Below the pieces are notes generated by a model. The model did no database searches. It was not told where the DNA came from and was given only the letters and a program-made list of their open reading frames with translations. 62,656 nucleotides of DNA from Stentor roeselii (lineage: Eukaryota; Ciliophora; Heterotrichea; Heterotrichida; Stentoridae), in assembly GCA_006503475.1 (NCBI GenBank), contig RSEH01000271.1, positions 1 through 62,656 of the forward strand, written 5' to 3'. Positions 47,753-59,001 of the stretch are shown in pieces (position 1 is the first letter of the stretch; the number at the start of each line of letters is the position of its first letter). The translations under genes and the position numbers were made by a program.

Positions 47753-50700
47753 ATGCTAGCCTTATGTCTAATTCTTCACCAGGTCAAATCAAATTTAGTA
47801 GAATACCGGTTCAGTAATTCCTTTGGGCAGAAATTCTGGGACTATTCAGGAAACAACAACCATGGTTCAAATAGCTTCGCAGTTTCTAATATAAAATCGA
47901 CTGATAGGGGAGTATACTTAAGCGAGGATAATAGTCAAATTGAGACTCCAGATAATCTGGCTTTGCCTTCAATTGTGACCTACTTGGGCTGGGTTATGCC
48001 TGAAGATTCACAATATAGACTATTTTATCGAGTAAAAAATGTATCAAATAGATATCACATCGGAAGGAAATCGATATCAAGCGCTGTTTATATTAGTGTT
48101 TTCTCGAATGGCAATACTGCAGAAGTAATTGGTCCAAATGATAGTTTTCCATCAGGACTATGGTCGCTAGTAGTTTTGACTTATGATCAAACGACATTCA
48201 AGGCATTTATCAATGGAAATCATAAAGCAAATCTTGTTCATAGTTTTACAACATCTTCAACAGATTTTCATACAGGAGTAGGAACTTACCTTCCCACACC
48301 ATTCACTGCTGTGAAAGGGTTTGTTTGGAATTTTATAATCATGACTGACACCCCGGACTACTTGAAATTCATGAGCTCTTCATCTTCAAATTGCTTAATT
48401 CCAGGAATTTGCTCGAGTTGTTCTGTGTCAATTGTTGATGATGATCTTGGAACCGGCTGCTTACCGACTAACATGGATCCATCAAAGAATTCTAAGGGAA
48501 TTTCTTGTGAGAGCTCATCAACTGGATGCTCTGTTTCAACTGAATATTTCTGCAGCTCATCTACTGTGGCTTGCTTATATGATCGAGTTACTAATAAATG
48601 CTATGAAAGAATGATAATATCGCCTTATAATATTACAAATGTTAAGTGCAAGTGTCAAAATGGTTATGTTAGCACAAATAATCAATGTTGCAATTCTGAT
48701 TGTGATACTTGCGATATGACAGGATTTTGTTCAAAATGCAAGGCTTCGAATAGTTTTCTTAGCTCTGGAGTTTGTAATTGTCTTTCTGGATATTTTCTAA
48801 GTACCCCCACCACATGTCTAGAATGCGGTCCTGGGTGTAAATCATGTTCCTCAAGTGATAAGTGTCTTACTTGTTTTGATAAAAATATGATTGAAGTTTC
48901 TGATGTATGCACTTGCAATTATGGATTTTACCACAAAAGTGATGATGAATGCGGGAGTTGCAATATTGGGTGCAAAACATGCTCTTCAACTAACCTTTGC
49001 ATCAGTTGTTGGGATAATATTAATATGATTGTATCTAACGGAGTCTGCATTTGTGTGATAGGAATATACAATCCTAGTTCAAAAAGTTGTGATCCTTGTA
49101 ATTCTGGGTGTAAATCTTGCTCGTCGATTGAGGTATGCTTGGAGTGCTGGAACATTAATATGGTAATAAGTGGTGCAAATTGCGTTTGCAAAGATTCATA
49201 TTACATCGTTAATTCAAATGATTGTAAAAAGTGTCTGACAAATTGTTTTAAATGCACATCTGAAATCAACTGCATCCATTGCAAAGATGGAACTTATCCA
49301 CCATTATGTTCTGATTGTCACTCTAAATGCGAAACATGTATAGGTCCTGAATTTAATGAATGTGTGACCTGCAAACATTTTATTTTACAAGATGTCTGCT
49401 CTGATACTTGTCCAGTCGGATTCATTCCATTGAACAAAAAATGTGAAAATAAAAATTTAGAATTACCTACCTTAAGTTACAAATTTGATGGTATAGGAGA
49501 AGTATTTTATGATTTAAATAATAATATTTCTGCACATATCCAGAAAAGTGATAAGAGAAACACGAGTGAACCACAACTAAGAGTAGCGTATGCCAGAGGG
49601 CTTTACTTCCCAACATTATCATGTCTGGAAATCACTGAAAACTCTAAAATATTCAACAATCGTTTTTCACTTAGTATCTGGTTAAGACCTAAAATTGATT
49701 CTGCTGTAATCATATCAAAATATAACGGCGATAAAACTCTTCAATATTTTACTCTATCTTATAATCAATCCTCTTTTAATACTGATATTTTTATAAGAAA
49801 TTCAATAAATTTCAACAGATTTTCTAACAGTCTAAAAACAGGTATTTGGAATCATGTATTTGTCTCAATAAATCAATCATCCGAAACTCTGCTGACTGTA
49901 TCAATAAACAAAATAATCGAATCAAGATTTCTAAGTTCTTTTCCATTCACAGATTCAGATAGTTCCTTTATGATAATTGGTTCAGATCTGAATATGCAAA
50001 ATTCATTCAAAGGATTTATTTATTCTATCGAACTTTACGCGATTTTCAAGAATGAAGATCTTTTCGCTTCTCTTTGCCAGTCTTGCGATATTTGCTTGAT
50101 AAGTGGGATTTGCCTTTCTTTATGTGAAATAGAAGAATATTTTGATGAAAAAACCAAATCATGTAAAAATTGTCCAAATGAATGCATTTGTCGAAACCCG
50201 AAAACTTGTCTTCAATGTTCTGATCAATTTTGTGAATTTTGTGAGAATTTCGAACAAAAAAGTTGTTACAAGTGTCCAACAGGCTTCGAACTAAAAAATA
50301 AAATCTGTGAAAAATGTAAAGACCAGGAATTTTATGATGAAAAGAAAACTTGTCAGAAATGTCCATCATTATGTCGCTCTTGTGTGTCTTCTTCGAAATG
50401 CTTGAGTTGTGAGGAAAATTCGATTTTAAATGATTCAAAATGTTTTTGTGAAAAAGGTTTTTCATTTGAAGGTACATGTAAAAGAAATTATTTCACTGCT
50501 GAACTTGACATATCAGAAGATAATTCAATTTCTTTGAGTTTTTCAGAACCTTTAGATAATCCTCTTGAAAAAGAACAGATTTTAGTAAAAATCGACGAAA
50601 AAAGAACGAAGTTTAAAGTTCAACAGAAGAATAGCGAAAAATATATTTTGATAATTAATGAAGATGATATTTTTCAAGACTCATTTCTTGTCATCTTGTT

Positions 50701-51997
50701 TCAGAAAGAGATGATTTCTGTGAAAAACTCTTTATTAAAACAAACTAGTCTTTCAGGAAAACTCTATCTGACAGAAAAATTAAAAACAAAGAGAGAGTTA
50801 GAAAAAAAAGCAGCTGCTGCTCAGAAAGTAGGAAATATTGGAGTAGTCACAGGAGTATCTGTAGGTCTTCTCGTTTCTCTTTCCACTCAAGATCCTTCAT
50901 CTCTGTTTGACTTTTTGAATACAGCAGAGATTTTTTATTCAGTTTACCTGTTTGAATATGAATTGAATCTGGTTCTCAGCAGTTTCCTTCTTGGTTTAAG
51001 GCTTCAGGACAGCCTTCCTAACTTGTTTTACTTTATACTTGACACTAATGAAGGGGTCGAAACATCGAGTACCTTGAAAAAATTCGGATTTACTTCAAAT
51101 TTGTTTATTATTAACATTGGAGTTCTTCTAGAAACCCTTTTATCATTTTTAGTTATCAGCATAATATTGGCACTTTTGAATTTAATATCTTTCTTCAGAA
51201 TAAAGCTAATCTCAATCATTAAAAACTTCAAGTTCGCGATTTTTCTTAGGTTTTGGATTCAATCGTTTTATGAGATGAGTACAGCTTTACTTTATTCCTT
51301 TAAGTATTCAAAACTGGAAAACAAAACACAATATATTGATTTTTCCTTTAGTGTATTATTTGCGGTATAAAATAATTAGGCTCTTGAAATTTCAGGACTT
51401 TTTCTAATGATCAATTTGTTAAGATTAAGAAAACACTTAAAAGATGATGATGAGCAAAATAAGCTGTTTTTAAGCAAGTTTGGAACTTTTTTTGAAGAGT
51501 TTAAAGAACGTGGGGTTAAAGATTGGATGTTTTACTTGATTTTTATATTTAGAAGAGTGGTGCTTGTAGTTTGTTACTATCTGGGAAAATATGCTGAAGT
51601 CCAGCTCGCGCTTTCATTGTTTTTTTCTTTATTGGTAATAACTACATAGACCTGTGTGTATTTTTTGATTGTTTGGCCAAATAAGCAGTTGATATTTAAC
51701 TTTTATCATATTTTAAATGAACTTTTGATTTCAGCTTATAATTTGATTCTGATTATTAGCTACGCTGATGGAAGTTTAACAGATTCTCTGCATAGAGCAA
51801 ATCTTTGTATTTATTTGGTTTACGCTGCTTGGGGATTAAATGTTTTTTGCAGCTTGATTATTATTTGTCAGAAAATCAGAGGAAAAATCAAAGAGTGGAT
51901 GGAAAAAAGAAAGGCGAATAAGGTTGAAAATAAATATATTAACAAAACAGCTCCAGATATTTTTACCTTTTACAGAAAACCGCATGTTATTGACTAG
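47753..51997 (+). CDS. LamG/Cys-rich surface receptor with multi-pass C-terminus
   Basis: The coding sequence joins 47753-51364, 51380-51634 and 51650-51997 across two 15-nt introns, giving 1,404 residues. A short signal peptide (MLALCLILHQVKS) is followed by a LamG/concanavalin-like domain (about 16-215). Next come Cys-rich furin/EGF-like repeats (about 220-570, many CxxC and GCKSCSS units). A second LamG-like domain spans about 575-780, and a second Cys-rich block about 785-910. After a beta-rich linker there are six to eight membrane helices (about 1000-1370) and a basic tail. Ciliates have large families of Cys-rich surface proteins, some with TRP- or polycystin-like membrane parts. A sensory or adhesion role is inferred. 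Confidence 0.85.
51365..51379 (+). other. 15-nt intron 1 of the receptor gene
   Basis: GTATAAAATAATTAG, between complete codons (GCG and GCT). Removing it passes an in-frame TAA and joins two membrane-helix coding stretches. It fits GTA-N5-TA-N2-YAG. Confidence 0.9.
51635..51649 (+). other. 15-nt intron 2 of the receptor gene
   Basis: GTAATAACTACATAG, between complete codons (TTG and ACC). Its last three bases are the only stop in this frame, and removal leaves a continuous hydrophobic helix. It fits the same consensus. Confidence 0.9.
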
Positions 51998-52866
51998 TTT
52001 AAGTTTAATTAGATTAAAAATTAATAATATTGCTCAGTATACCCTCGAAAAAGTTATTTATCTGACATAGATTAATTTCTGATATTTTGAGAGATTTTCT
52101 GCTTAAAATATTTAGATGAATTTTTTTTGTTGATGTATTATTGATCTAACAGTTTTATCATGAATATTTCTTGAAAAAAATTTATGTGAAAATTTTATAT
52201 TCATATTTGTCCTGATGAAAAAATTTTATAATATGATTTGTGAATCAGGTATGTTTTGATCACATATTGGTTTTAATATCAATTTTCAACTCTTCGCTTT
52301 GAACTATGCAATTTAATCTAATAAGTCTAAATAAATTCAGTTTATATTTGGTTAATCTTATAAATTAGGTCCAATTATTCAACTTTTCTTATTAATTTTT
52401 TTTATAAAGTTTTTGGTATAATTAGATTGATAATACCCTTGATTATCAAAATAAACACACTCATTAGTTCTAAAATCATCGATTATTATTATTGACCGAA
52501 AATTCGATTAACTGATGCAATCAAATCATTATCTTTTGCTTAGTTAAAAAGATATAAACGAAGCCATTGATTAATTTTTGTTATTAAAGGATCTTCATCA
52601 CTTAATGATTCACCTTTAAAAATCGAGATTTATTCTTTATTAATGAAATGCCAAATTTATCTAATTCAAGGAATTTTATAAATCAAAACGGTTTTAAAAT
52701 TGTGATCATATTAAAGAGAAATGCAAATTGACATGAGAATTCCTAAGAAGTATATTTAAAAATCTCAAAAAAACCTAAAAAAAGACTGAAATCGCTTGTA
52801 ACTCCAGATGTGATTGCACCCTTCTAAACAAAAAACAATTTAAGGTCTTAACTTGTTTACTACTCA
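51998..52866. other. AT-rich spacer
   Basis: About 870 bases, strongly AT-rich, with no gene or convincing relic seen. Confidence 0.55.
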
Positions 52867-52885
52867 ATCGGTCTATTAGACCGAT
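52867..52885. repeat. 19-nt perfect inverted repeat
   Basis: ATCGGTCTA, one T, TAGACCGAT. Nine-base arms with a one-base centre stand out from the AT-rich surroundings. It could be a protein-binding site or a remnant of a mobile element end. I saw no partner copy, so the role is open. Confidence 0.45.
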
Positions 52886-53179
52886 CATCAATAAACAACT
52901 TTCAGTTTCAATATTTTAAATTTTGTGAATAAAAGACACTGAATTGTCAAAGGAGTGATTCGTCTGGCTCCTCTCATTCAGACATCGCATGAGATGTTGA
53001 AGATGAAACAGCTGAAATGTTAATTTCAGATATGAGAAATAAGTATATTCAGACCATGAAGAATTTCTGATGTGAAGTGAGATTTGAAAAGCATTTAGAA
53101 ATGATGAGAGATGATTCATGAGGCACGCGTTAGGAAGTTAGAATTACCCGATATAAAAATTCACCACTGATAACTAGCT

Positions 53180-53724
53180 CTTGGACAAGCTACTTCGAGG
53201 CTTGGAAGTAAATCATCAGATTCATTTTTATGATCTCTTTCTGCAGAGTTTACTTTTTTAGCGATCTGAGTTTACTGGAAATATTTTTATAAAGACAATT
53301 ATTGGACCAAAGTCAAAGTTTCATCTTCAATTAAAACAACACTGATTGAGTCACTGTTCCATCAATGACAGAAAACAGATGATCATATTCTCAGTGTCAT
53401 TGAATAAAAAGTTTTTATTTGAAAAGGGACTATGACAATGATGAATCTCGCTAATACTCACATTGATATTATTGAAATATCTCTGTGTTGATTGCTACCA
53501 CGGCTTACCTAAGAAAAGATTTCAATCCTTGAACTTTGGATAACCATTCAAAAAAAGCTCGCATATGCCCAAATATTGATTGCGACTTTGAAATAAAGAT
53601 AAAATCCTCTAAAAGACTATCTAAGTTCGCACCTGGCTATCAACTTTCATTTACAGAATCTGAAAAGATTCGTTATTCTATTGAATCGATTCACTTAAGT
53701 CCTTGGCAGGTTGAGTTTTTCTAA
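53180..53724 (+). pseudogene. Unidentified gene relic
   Basis: Protein-like stretches in different plus-strand frames: LLDKLLRGLEVNHQIHFYDL near 53188, FTGNIFIKTIIGPKSKFHL near 53270, CVDCYHGLPKKRFQSLNFG near 53480, and a final 62-codon piece (ARICPNIDCDFEIKIK onward) at 53536-53724. Several stops and frame changes separate them, with no intron consensus. The cysteines in the last two pieces could be from a zinc-binding domain. The family is not recognised. Confidence 0.4.
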
Positions 53725-54195
53725 AACAACTCATAATCTTGTCAATTTTAGATAAGTTAATGTATGTGATATATATTTTTTTATGATAAGGATTTGCCCA
53801 ATCACCAAAATCGATATCCAAATAATTTCAAAAGGCAGGAATTTAAGGAATTGAAACTCATGTGATTTTATGCAAATATGATGATCGATTTTGAGATGCT
53901 AAATTGTTTCATATTAATTTAATTTTATGAAAAGAAGTCGTTCTATTAATAATCATTAGAGATTTTCAATTTTACAATAAAATTAATATTCATAACTTTA
54001 TAGTTTTACCATTTGTATGAAAACTAAGGGTTTATTGTATAAAAAATTAGAGGATTATTTTTTTATATAATTTTTATATAGATAATCAAATCTTAGATAT
54101 CATCGTACAATTATTGAAGCATTTCCGAATATTAATCTATAAAATATGATTAAAATAAATCAAGAATTAATATCAACTAAATTTATCTAAACTCA

Positions 54196-54876
54196 TTATA
54201 AATAATATTTTCTTGTGTGGTACAACAGCCCGAATAAATTAATACAAGAAAAAATTATTACTCCTGCACAAAAGATGAAACTATCCTTTAAATATTCTCT
54301 ATCAAAAAAAATAAAATATAATCCAATCATATCTAATAAATAAGTAATCCCAATTAAAAAGCCCATTAAAGAGATTTTTTTCTTTTTGTAATATTTTGAA
54401 ATCATAACTTGAAGTTCAATATTAACGAATACCCAGTAAAACATATATAGTTTAGAATAAATATTATCATCCAATTCTTCAAGTTTTGCTTTATAAATAA
54501 AAGCCTATATAATTCATACAATTATCAGGAAAATAATTAAAACAACTGCTTTTATTGAAAATTCTCCGGCTTTGTTTATAAATTTAAAATTTGATCTTGC
54601 CCAATAGGATAACGCTCCTTTTATAAGTATTAAGTATATAGATGAGATAATATATAAACCTTTAATAGAGTCAAGTTCATCTTTATAATAATTACCTTGT
54701 TCTTTTTTTCTCCAATCAAACGTTCTAACGTTTATATCAAATGCAATTATAAAAAACACTCCCAAAAATATCTTTGTAAATATAATATCTGCACTTATTG
54801 AATATTTATTTAGAGCCATCTCAATTCCTTTAATCGCAATAAGAAACACAATAAGATAAAGTGAATTCAGTAGCAT
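54196..54876 (-). CDS. Multi-pass membrane protein (intron-containing)
   Basis: The coding sequence joins 54876-54520 and 54504-54196 on the minus strand across a 15-nt intron, giving 221 residues. Hydrophobic segments lie at about 2-22, 30-50, 75-90, 100-122 and 140-215, so five to seven membrane helices are likely. The charged loop FDWRKKEQGNYYKDELDS follows the second helix. No family recognised. Codon usage is extremely AT-rich, like other genes in this half. The intron merges two short frames into one gene of sensible length. Confidence 0.68.
54505..54519 (-). other. 15-nt intron in the membrane protein gene
   Basis: Read on the minus strand it is GTATGAATTATATAG. It contains TGA and TAG in frame, so retention would end the protein. 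Removal joins LII to AFIYKAKLEE in phase 0. It fits the shared consensus with T9-A10. Confidence 0.88.
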
Positions 54877-54966
54877 TAAAATTCCGAAATAGATCCTTAA
54901 TATTCTTTACTGGTAAAATTTTAAGTTGTTTGTATAGAAATTAATATAAATAAAGCACAATATATT

Positions 54967-55809
54967 CTAAATGTCAAATACAATAGTTATAATGATTATA
55001 ATATTCATTGCAATAAGGATTCCTTCCACATCGGATTGTGTTTGCAAATCTTTTATGTTACTTCTTAATAAATTATTGTCAGTTTTTAATGAATAATTAT
55101 CAGTTTTTAATGAATTATTTTGATACTTTAATGAACTAATTTCGATTTTTAATGAGTTATCTTCAAATTTCACTGAGTTATTTTCAGTTTTTAATGATTT
55201 AATTTCAGTTTGTAAATTTAAATTCTGTGTCTCCGAATTTATTAAATTCACATTTGCCGATTCAATCGCTAAATCTTTTTCATTCAAATAATTTTCGAGA
55301 TTTTCTAAGAGAGTTATTTTCTCTAGCTGTAAATCCTTAATAATTTTTTTATTTTTCTCAATTTCTAAATTATTTGAGTATGTATTCTTTCTATCATATT
55401 GTTTATTATGTTTATTATTTTTTTCCAATTGTTCCAAGTCATTAATAATTTGTTGATATTCAATGATCTTATCTTCTTTAATTTTTAGCTTATTTTCATA
55501 ATCATTTCGAATTTTCCTATTATCATCTTGCAAATTCTTAATAACTCTCTTACTTTTCAGAACTATTTCCATTTCTTGTTGTGCTTTTAGTATTTTGGGC
55601 TGGTTTAATTCAATAAGATCATCGTAAAAATAGTTTCTTGGTAATTCCTTAGAATCGATACGAATTGGTTTCTTACAAATTGGACAATCTTTTGAAAAAC
55701 TGTAAGCATTGTTTATGCAATTAGAATGGAAAGTATGTCCGCATGACAGGACTTTAGAGGTATGCTGAGGAATCATATCACAGCAAATCACACATTCAGG
55801 AAACTCCAT
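54967..55809 (-). CDS. RING-H2 coiled-coil protein with C-terminal membrane anchor
   Basis: A 280-residue protein. Residues about 6-48 form a RING-H2 finger: CVICCDM, then CGHTFHSNCI and CPIC. RING fingers recruit E2 enzymes for ubiquitin transfer. Residues about 70-255 are one long coiled coil, including a run of seven-residue repeats of the type NSLKTDN (about 205-250) that is also repetitive in the DNA. The C-terminus is hydrophobic (ILIAMNIIIIITIVFDI), probably a tail anchor. It is plausibly a membrane-bound E3 ubiquitin ligase. Substrate unknown. Confidence 0.8.
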   Translation of the reverse strand: MEFPECVICCDMIPQHTSKVLSCGHTFHSNCINNAYSFSKDCPICKKPIRIDSKELPRNYFYDDLIELNQPKILKAQQEMEIVLKSKRVIKNLQDDNRKIRNDYENKLKIKEDKIIEYQQIINDLEQLEKNNKHNKQYDRKNTYSNNLEIEKNKKIIKDLQLEKITLLENLENYLNEKDLAIESANVNLINSETQNLNLQTEIKSLKTENNSVKFEDNSLKIEISSLKYQNNSLKTDNYSLKTDNNLLRSNIKDLQTQSDVEGILIAMNIIIIITIVFDI

Positions 55810-56126
55810 TTATTATAAACTCATCGACATTAGGAAAATTATCTATAATTTCAATAAACCAAATTGTCTATAATTTCAATAAATCGATTATAGTTGAATT
55901 TCAAGAGACAGGATGAATATCATTCAAAGACTATTCAAGAATATACTCAAATATCATTAAAATTATAATTTTTTGATTATTTTAGTATTTTGTTTTATGG
56001 TTTTTCGGTATAATTTTATGTAATCACTTGAAAGTGTAAACAATTTGTTTGAAGGCAGCTGAGTTAATAATCTCTTAGAATGATAGTAAGTTTTATTTAA
56101 TTATTGATTTTACTACCTATAAAAAG
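55810..56126. other. AT-rich spacer
   Basis: About 317 bases. A direct repeat of roughly 20 bases (variants of TCTATAATTTCAATAAA) occurs near 55842 and 55868. Nothing else seen. Confidence 0.5.
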
Positions 56127-56420
56127 TCCTCTGTGGAAGATATTTGGCATTTGGTATGTCAGATGGATCACTAAAGATCATAGAACTCCCCAATTATAAA
56201 CTATAACAAGAAATAAACATATCTAGGATCATCCACTCTTTGAATTTATCACCAAGTGGCAAGTATATCCTTACAAATATCAAGAAATTCTCCTAATTTA
56301 CAACTTTTCCAATAATTACATAAATTCCGAATTGTAACCTTGTTAAGCTCATCCCTTCAACCCCTTTTCACATCAGATGAGAAGTTTTTAGTAAATCCAG
56401 AACAAGAATCTTTTAATTAA
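56127..56420 (+). pseudogene. WD40-repeat relic
   Basis: From about 56129 one frame reads LCGRYLAFGMSDGSLKII, then a stop, then SLNLSPSGKYILTN, the B-C strand and next-blade pattern of WD40 repeats. After another frame change comes RIVTLLSSSLQP and FTSDEKFLVNPEQESF. Stops and frame changes show it is dead. It lies near the intact WD40 gene at 56659 but on the other strand and is not part of it. Confidence 0.5.
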
Positions 56421-56658
56421 ATAAATCATTTGACTATACCTAAAATATTTCAACAGTTAATTTTAGATAATAAATTATATTTATTTATATCATGCCAATA
56501 TTTATTGTGATATGTAATACGACAAAAGCAACAAACTAAAAAAATATCATTCAAAATAAGGTTTATTTAAGCTCGATATTAATTTAATGAATTGAACCAT
56601 CTTGTTCTGAACCCTTCCGAATAAAATCATCTTATGAATGTTATTTAATAAAACTATT
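56421..56658. other. AT-rich spacer
   Basis: Downstream flank of the WD40 gene at 56659. Nothing recognised. Confidence 0.5.
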
Positions 56659-59001
56659 CTAAACCTTAAAAACTCTAAAATCTCCTTCATTCGATGCAAC
56701 TAAAATAAACCTTCCACTCCTTGTGAAAGACAAAGATTGTATCGGTTGCTCAAAAACTTCAAAAGTTTTCAATTTTTCACATCTTTCTACTCCCCACAAT
56801 AAAACAATTCTATCATTTGACCCACTCACAACAAATCTGTCATCTTTAGAAAAAGCTGCAGCTGTAACCCAGGTCGAATGGCCTAAAAAACATTGAATTT
56901 CATTTCCATTCAAATCCCAAATTTTCACACAACCATCATCATCTCCACTAAGAATAAACTGAGAATCATGAGAAAAAGAAAGATTTCGTATCCAATTCTT
57001 ATGAGCCTTGAAACTTAAAATTTCTTTTTCTTTATCAACATCCCACAACTTTAAAATCTTTTCATCCCCACTAACAGCATATTTTTTATTTTTAGAAAAA
57101 CTGATAGGAACATATAATTTGTTGTTGTAATTTTCATTCATTTTTATATAATCTTGTATTTTCCAGTAATCACAATTGTTTCTATAAAATAGTGATAAAC
57201 GCTTTCCATCATAGAAAATTTTAGCAGGTTTCAGTTTAAAATCAATTATTAATTCATAAAATTTTCCTTTGATATTCCAAATCTTTAATATGCCCAGTTT
57301 ATAATTAAAAATATAATCTTCATTAATACACATCTTAAAATAACCAGGAATACTATAATCTAAAGTTTTAGAAAAAATATTCCATATGAAGGTTATGCAT
57401 TTGGAATCATTAGAATATCCAACAGTAATTAATGACTTATCATCTTTTGAAAAATATACAAAAATAATTTTTGGGAATATTTGCATCAAACTATACTCTT
57501 CACATTTAGCATCAATATTCCAGAGTCCAATATATCCATCTGCAAATCCAAAAGCAACATACCTGCAATCATTAGAAAATGAAGCATCTGATATTTCAAC
57601 TTTTCCTCTTTCAACTTCAAAAACTTTAAAATTTTTCATTATATTCCAGACACTAGAACAAGTAACACTGGTCAAGAGGGCAATAAAAGATAAGTCTTTT
57701 GATATAGGGAATCTTTCTGATAATAATGTTTTCAATTTATAAGTGTGAAAAATAAATTCCTCGGTTTTTAAGTTAAAAACTTCAATAGAGTACTCTGTAA
57801 CAAATAGCAAATGATTACCATCAACAGAAACTTGAATAAAACAAATTTTTTTTTTTTTTTGACAAAAAATAATTTCGATTTTTTCTTTTTTCATGTTAAA
57901 GATTTTCAAACCTTGAGAATAACTGTTCAGCCCGACATATTTTCCATCATCTGCAATTAAAACTCTTTTAATAAATTCATCTTGTAAATTACGGATATAA
58001 ATGATTTTTTCAGGTATCTTAGAAATTTTGCAAAGGTAAATATTACTTCCAATCAAGATCTTTCCATCAGGACTAAAATTTATTTTATGTCCAAATAGAT
58101 TATTAGGAAATATTCTTTCTATGTTTTTATTCTTGATGTTTAAGAGTTTTAAATAATCTTTACCTGCGATCGCTAGAGTTTGATTATCAGGTGAAAATAC
58201 CAAAGAACAAATTCTCTCTACAAACTTAAAAGAAAACTCTTTGCATCTTAAATCAAGATTCCAAATCGTTACAGTTAATTTAAAAAGAGTTGCAGCATAA
58301 ATGCTGTTATTTGAAATGATCACAGTTGTTATCTTGTTTTGTTTACCAAATAATTCAAATTCTTGTTTTCTTAATTCATAATTCCATACAATAATTGAAC
58401 CATCTGACGACCCACTGATGATAAATTTGCCATTAGCTGAGCATGCGATGGACATCACAGCTCTTTCATGTCCATTTAACGTGAATTCTTCTCTTTTATT
58501 AAAAAAACTCCAAAAAATTATCGAATTTTTTTCTGGGTAAGCTACAAAGTTTCCATCTGCAGAGAAAAAAGCCGTAAAGGACCTATCAGATGACATTGGT
58601 ATTATTGAATTTAAAGTTTTCTGTTTAAAGTTCAAAATTTCTATAAATTTTTGATATCCACATAGAAGAAACTTTGAATTTGGTGAAAAATTAAGAGACT
58701 TAATATCATTTGATGTTTCTAGATATGGCTCTAAATGGTTTTGTGGAATGTTTAGGATTTTCATTGATCGCTTGTCTGCGAAAACCACGAATATTCCACA
58801 AGGCGATACAGCCACTGAAAGAATACGATTTTCAGGAGTATGTGTTAGGATTGTCCAATCTGATTCATGCTGCTCTTTATGAGAGTTTTTTATTTTTTGG
58901 TATAAACTATTTTGGGCTTGATTTTGAAGAACTTGAGTATCTGGTATCTTTAGTCTTGAATTATAGGCAGTCAGCGATCTAGGAAACTGATATTCGTACA
59001 T
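56659..59001 (-). CDS. WD40-repeat protein, probably two beta-propellers
   Basis: A 780-residue protein. After about 55 residues, roughly 14 WD40 repeats fill the sequence to the C-terminus, enough for two seven-bladed propellers. Clear blades include FIISGSSDGSIIVWN near residue 193, FILSGDDDGCVKIWDLNG near 686 and FVVSGSNDRIVLLWG near 728. Unlike the 41-46 kb locus, the repeats here are diverged from each other, as in a conserved scaffold protein. No other domain or signal peptide. The role is unknown; protein-protein scaffolding is expected. It is intact, with the AATAAATG start context. Confidence 0.8.
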   Translation of the reverse strand: MYEYQFPRSLTAYNSRLKIPDTQVLQNQAQNSLYQKIKNSHKEQHESDWTILTHTPENRILSVAVSPCGIFVVFADKRSMKILNIPQNHLEPYLETSNDIKSLNFSPNSKFLLCGYQKFIEILNFKQKTLNSIIPMSSDRSFTAFFSADGNFVAYPEKNSIIFWSFFNKREEFTLNGHERAVMSIACSANGKFIISGSSDGSIIVWNYELRKQEFELFGKQNKITTVIISNNSIYAATLFKLTVTIWNLDLRCKEFSFKFVERICSLVFSPDNQTLAIAGKDYLKLLNIKNKNIERIFPNNLFGHKINFSPDGKILIGSNIYLCKISKIPEKIIYIRNLQDEFIKRVLIADDGKYVGLNSYSQGLKIFNMKKEKIEIIFCQKKKKICFIQVSVDGNHLLFVTEYSIEVFNLKTEEFIFHTYKLKTLLSERFPISKDLSFIALLTSVTCSSVWNIMKNFKVFEVERGKVEISDASFSNDCRYVAFGFADGYIGLWNIDAKCEEYSLMQIFPKIIFVYFSKDDKSLITVGYSNDSKCITFIWNIFSKTLDYSIPGYFKMCINEDYIFNYKLGILKIWNIKGKFYELIIDFKLKPAKIFYDGKRLSLFYRNNCDYWKIQDYIKMNENYNNKLYVPISFSKNKKYAVSGDEKILKLWDVDKEKEILSFKAHKNWIRNLSFSHDSQFILSGDDDGCVKIWDLNGNEIQCFLGHSTWVTAAAFSKDDRFVVSGSNDRIVLLWGVERCEKLKTFEVFEQPIQSLSFTRSGRFILVASNEGDFRVFKV

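Noticed and set aside
48682-49191. Minus-strand open frames opposite the Cys-rich receptor
   Set aside because: They are shadows of the repetitive TGT/TGC-rich coding strand, with no independent start context.
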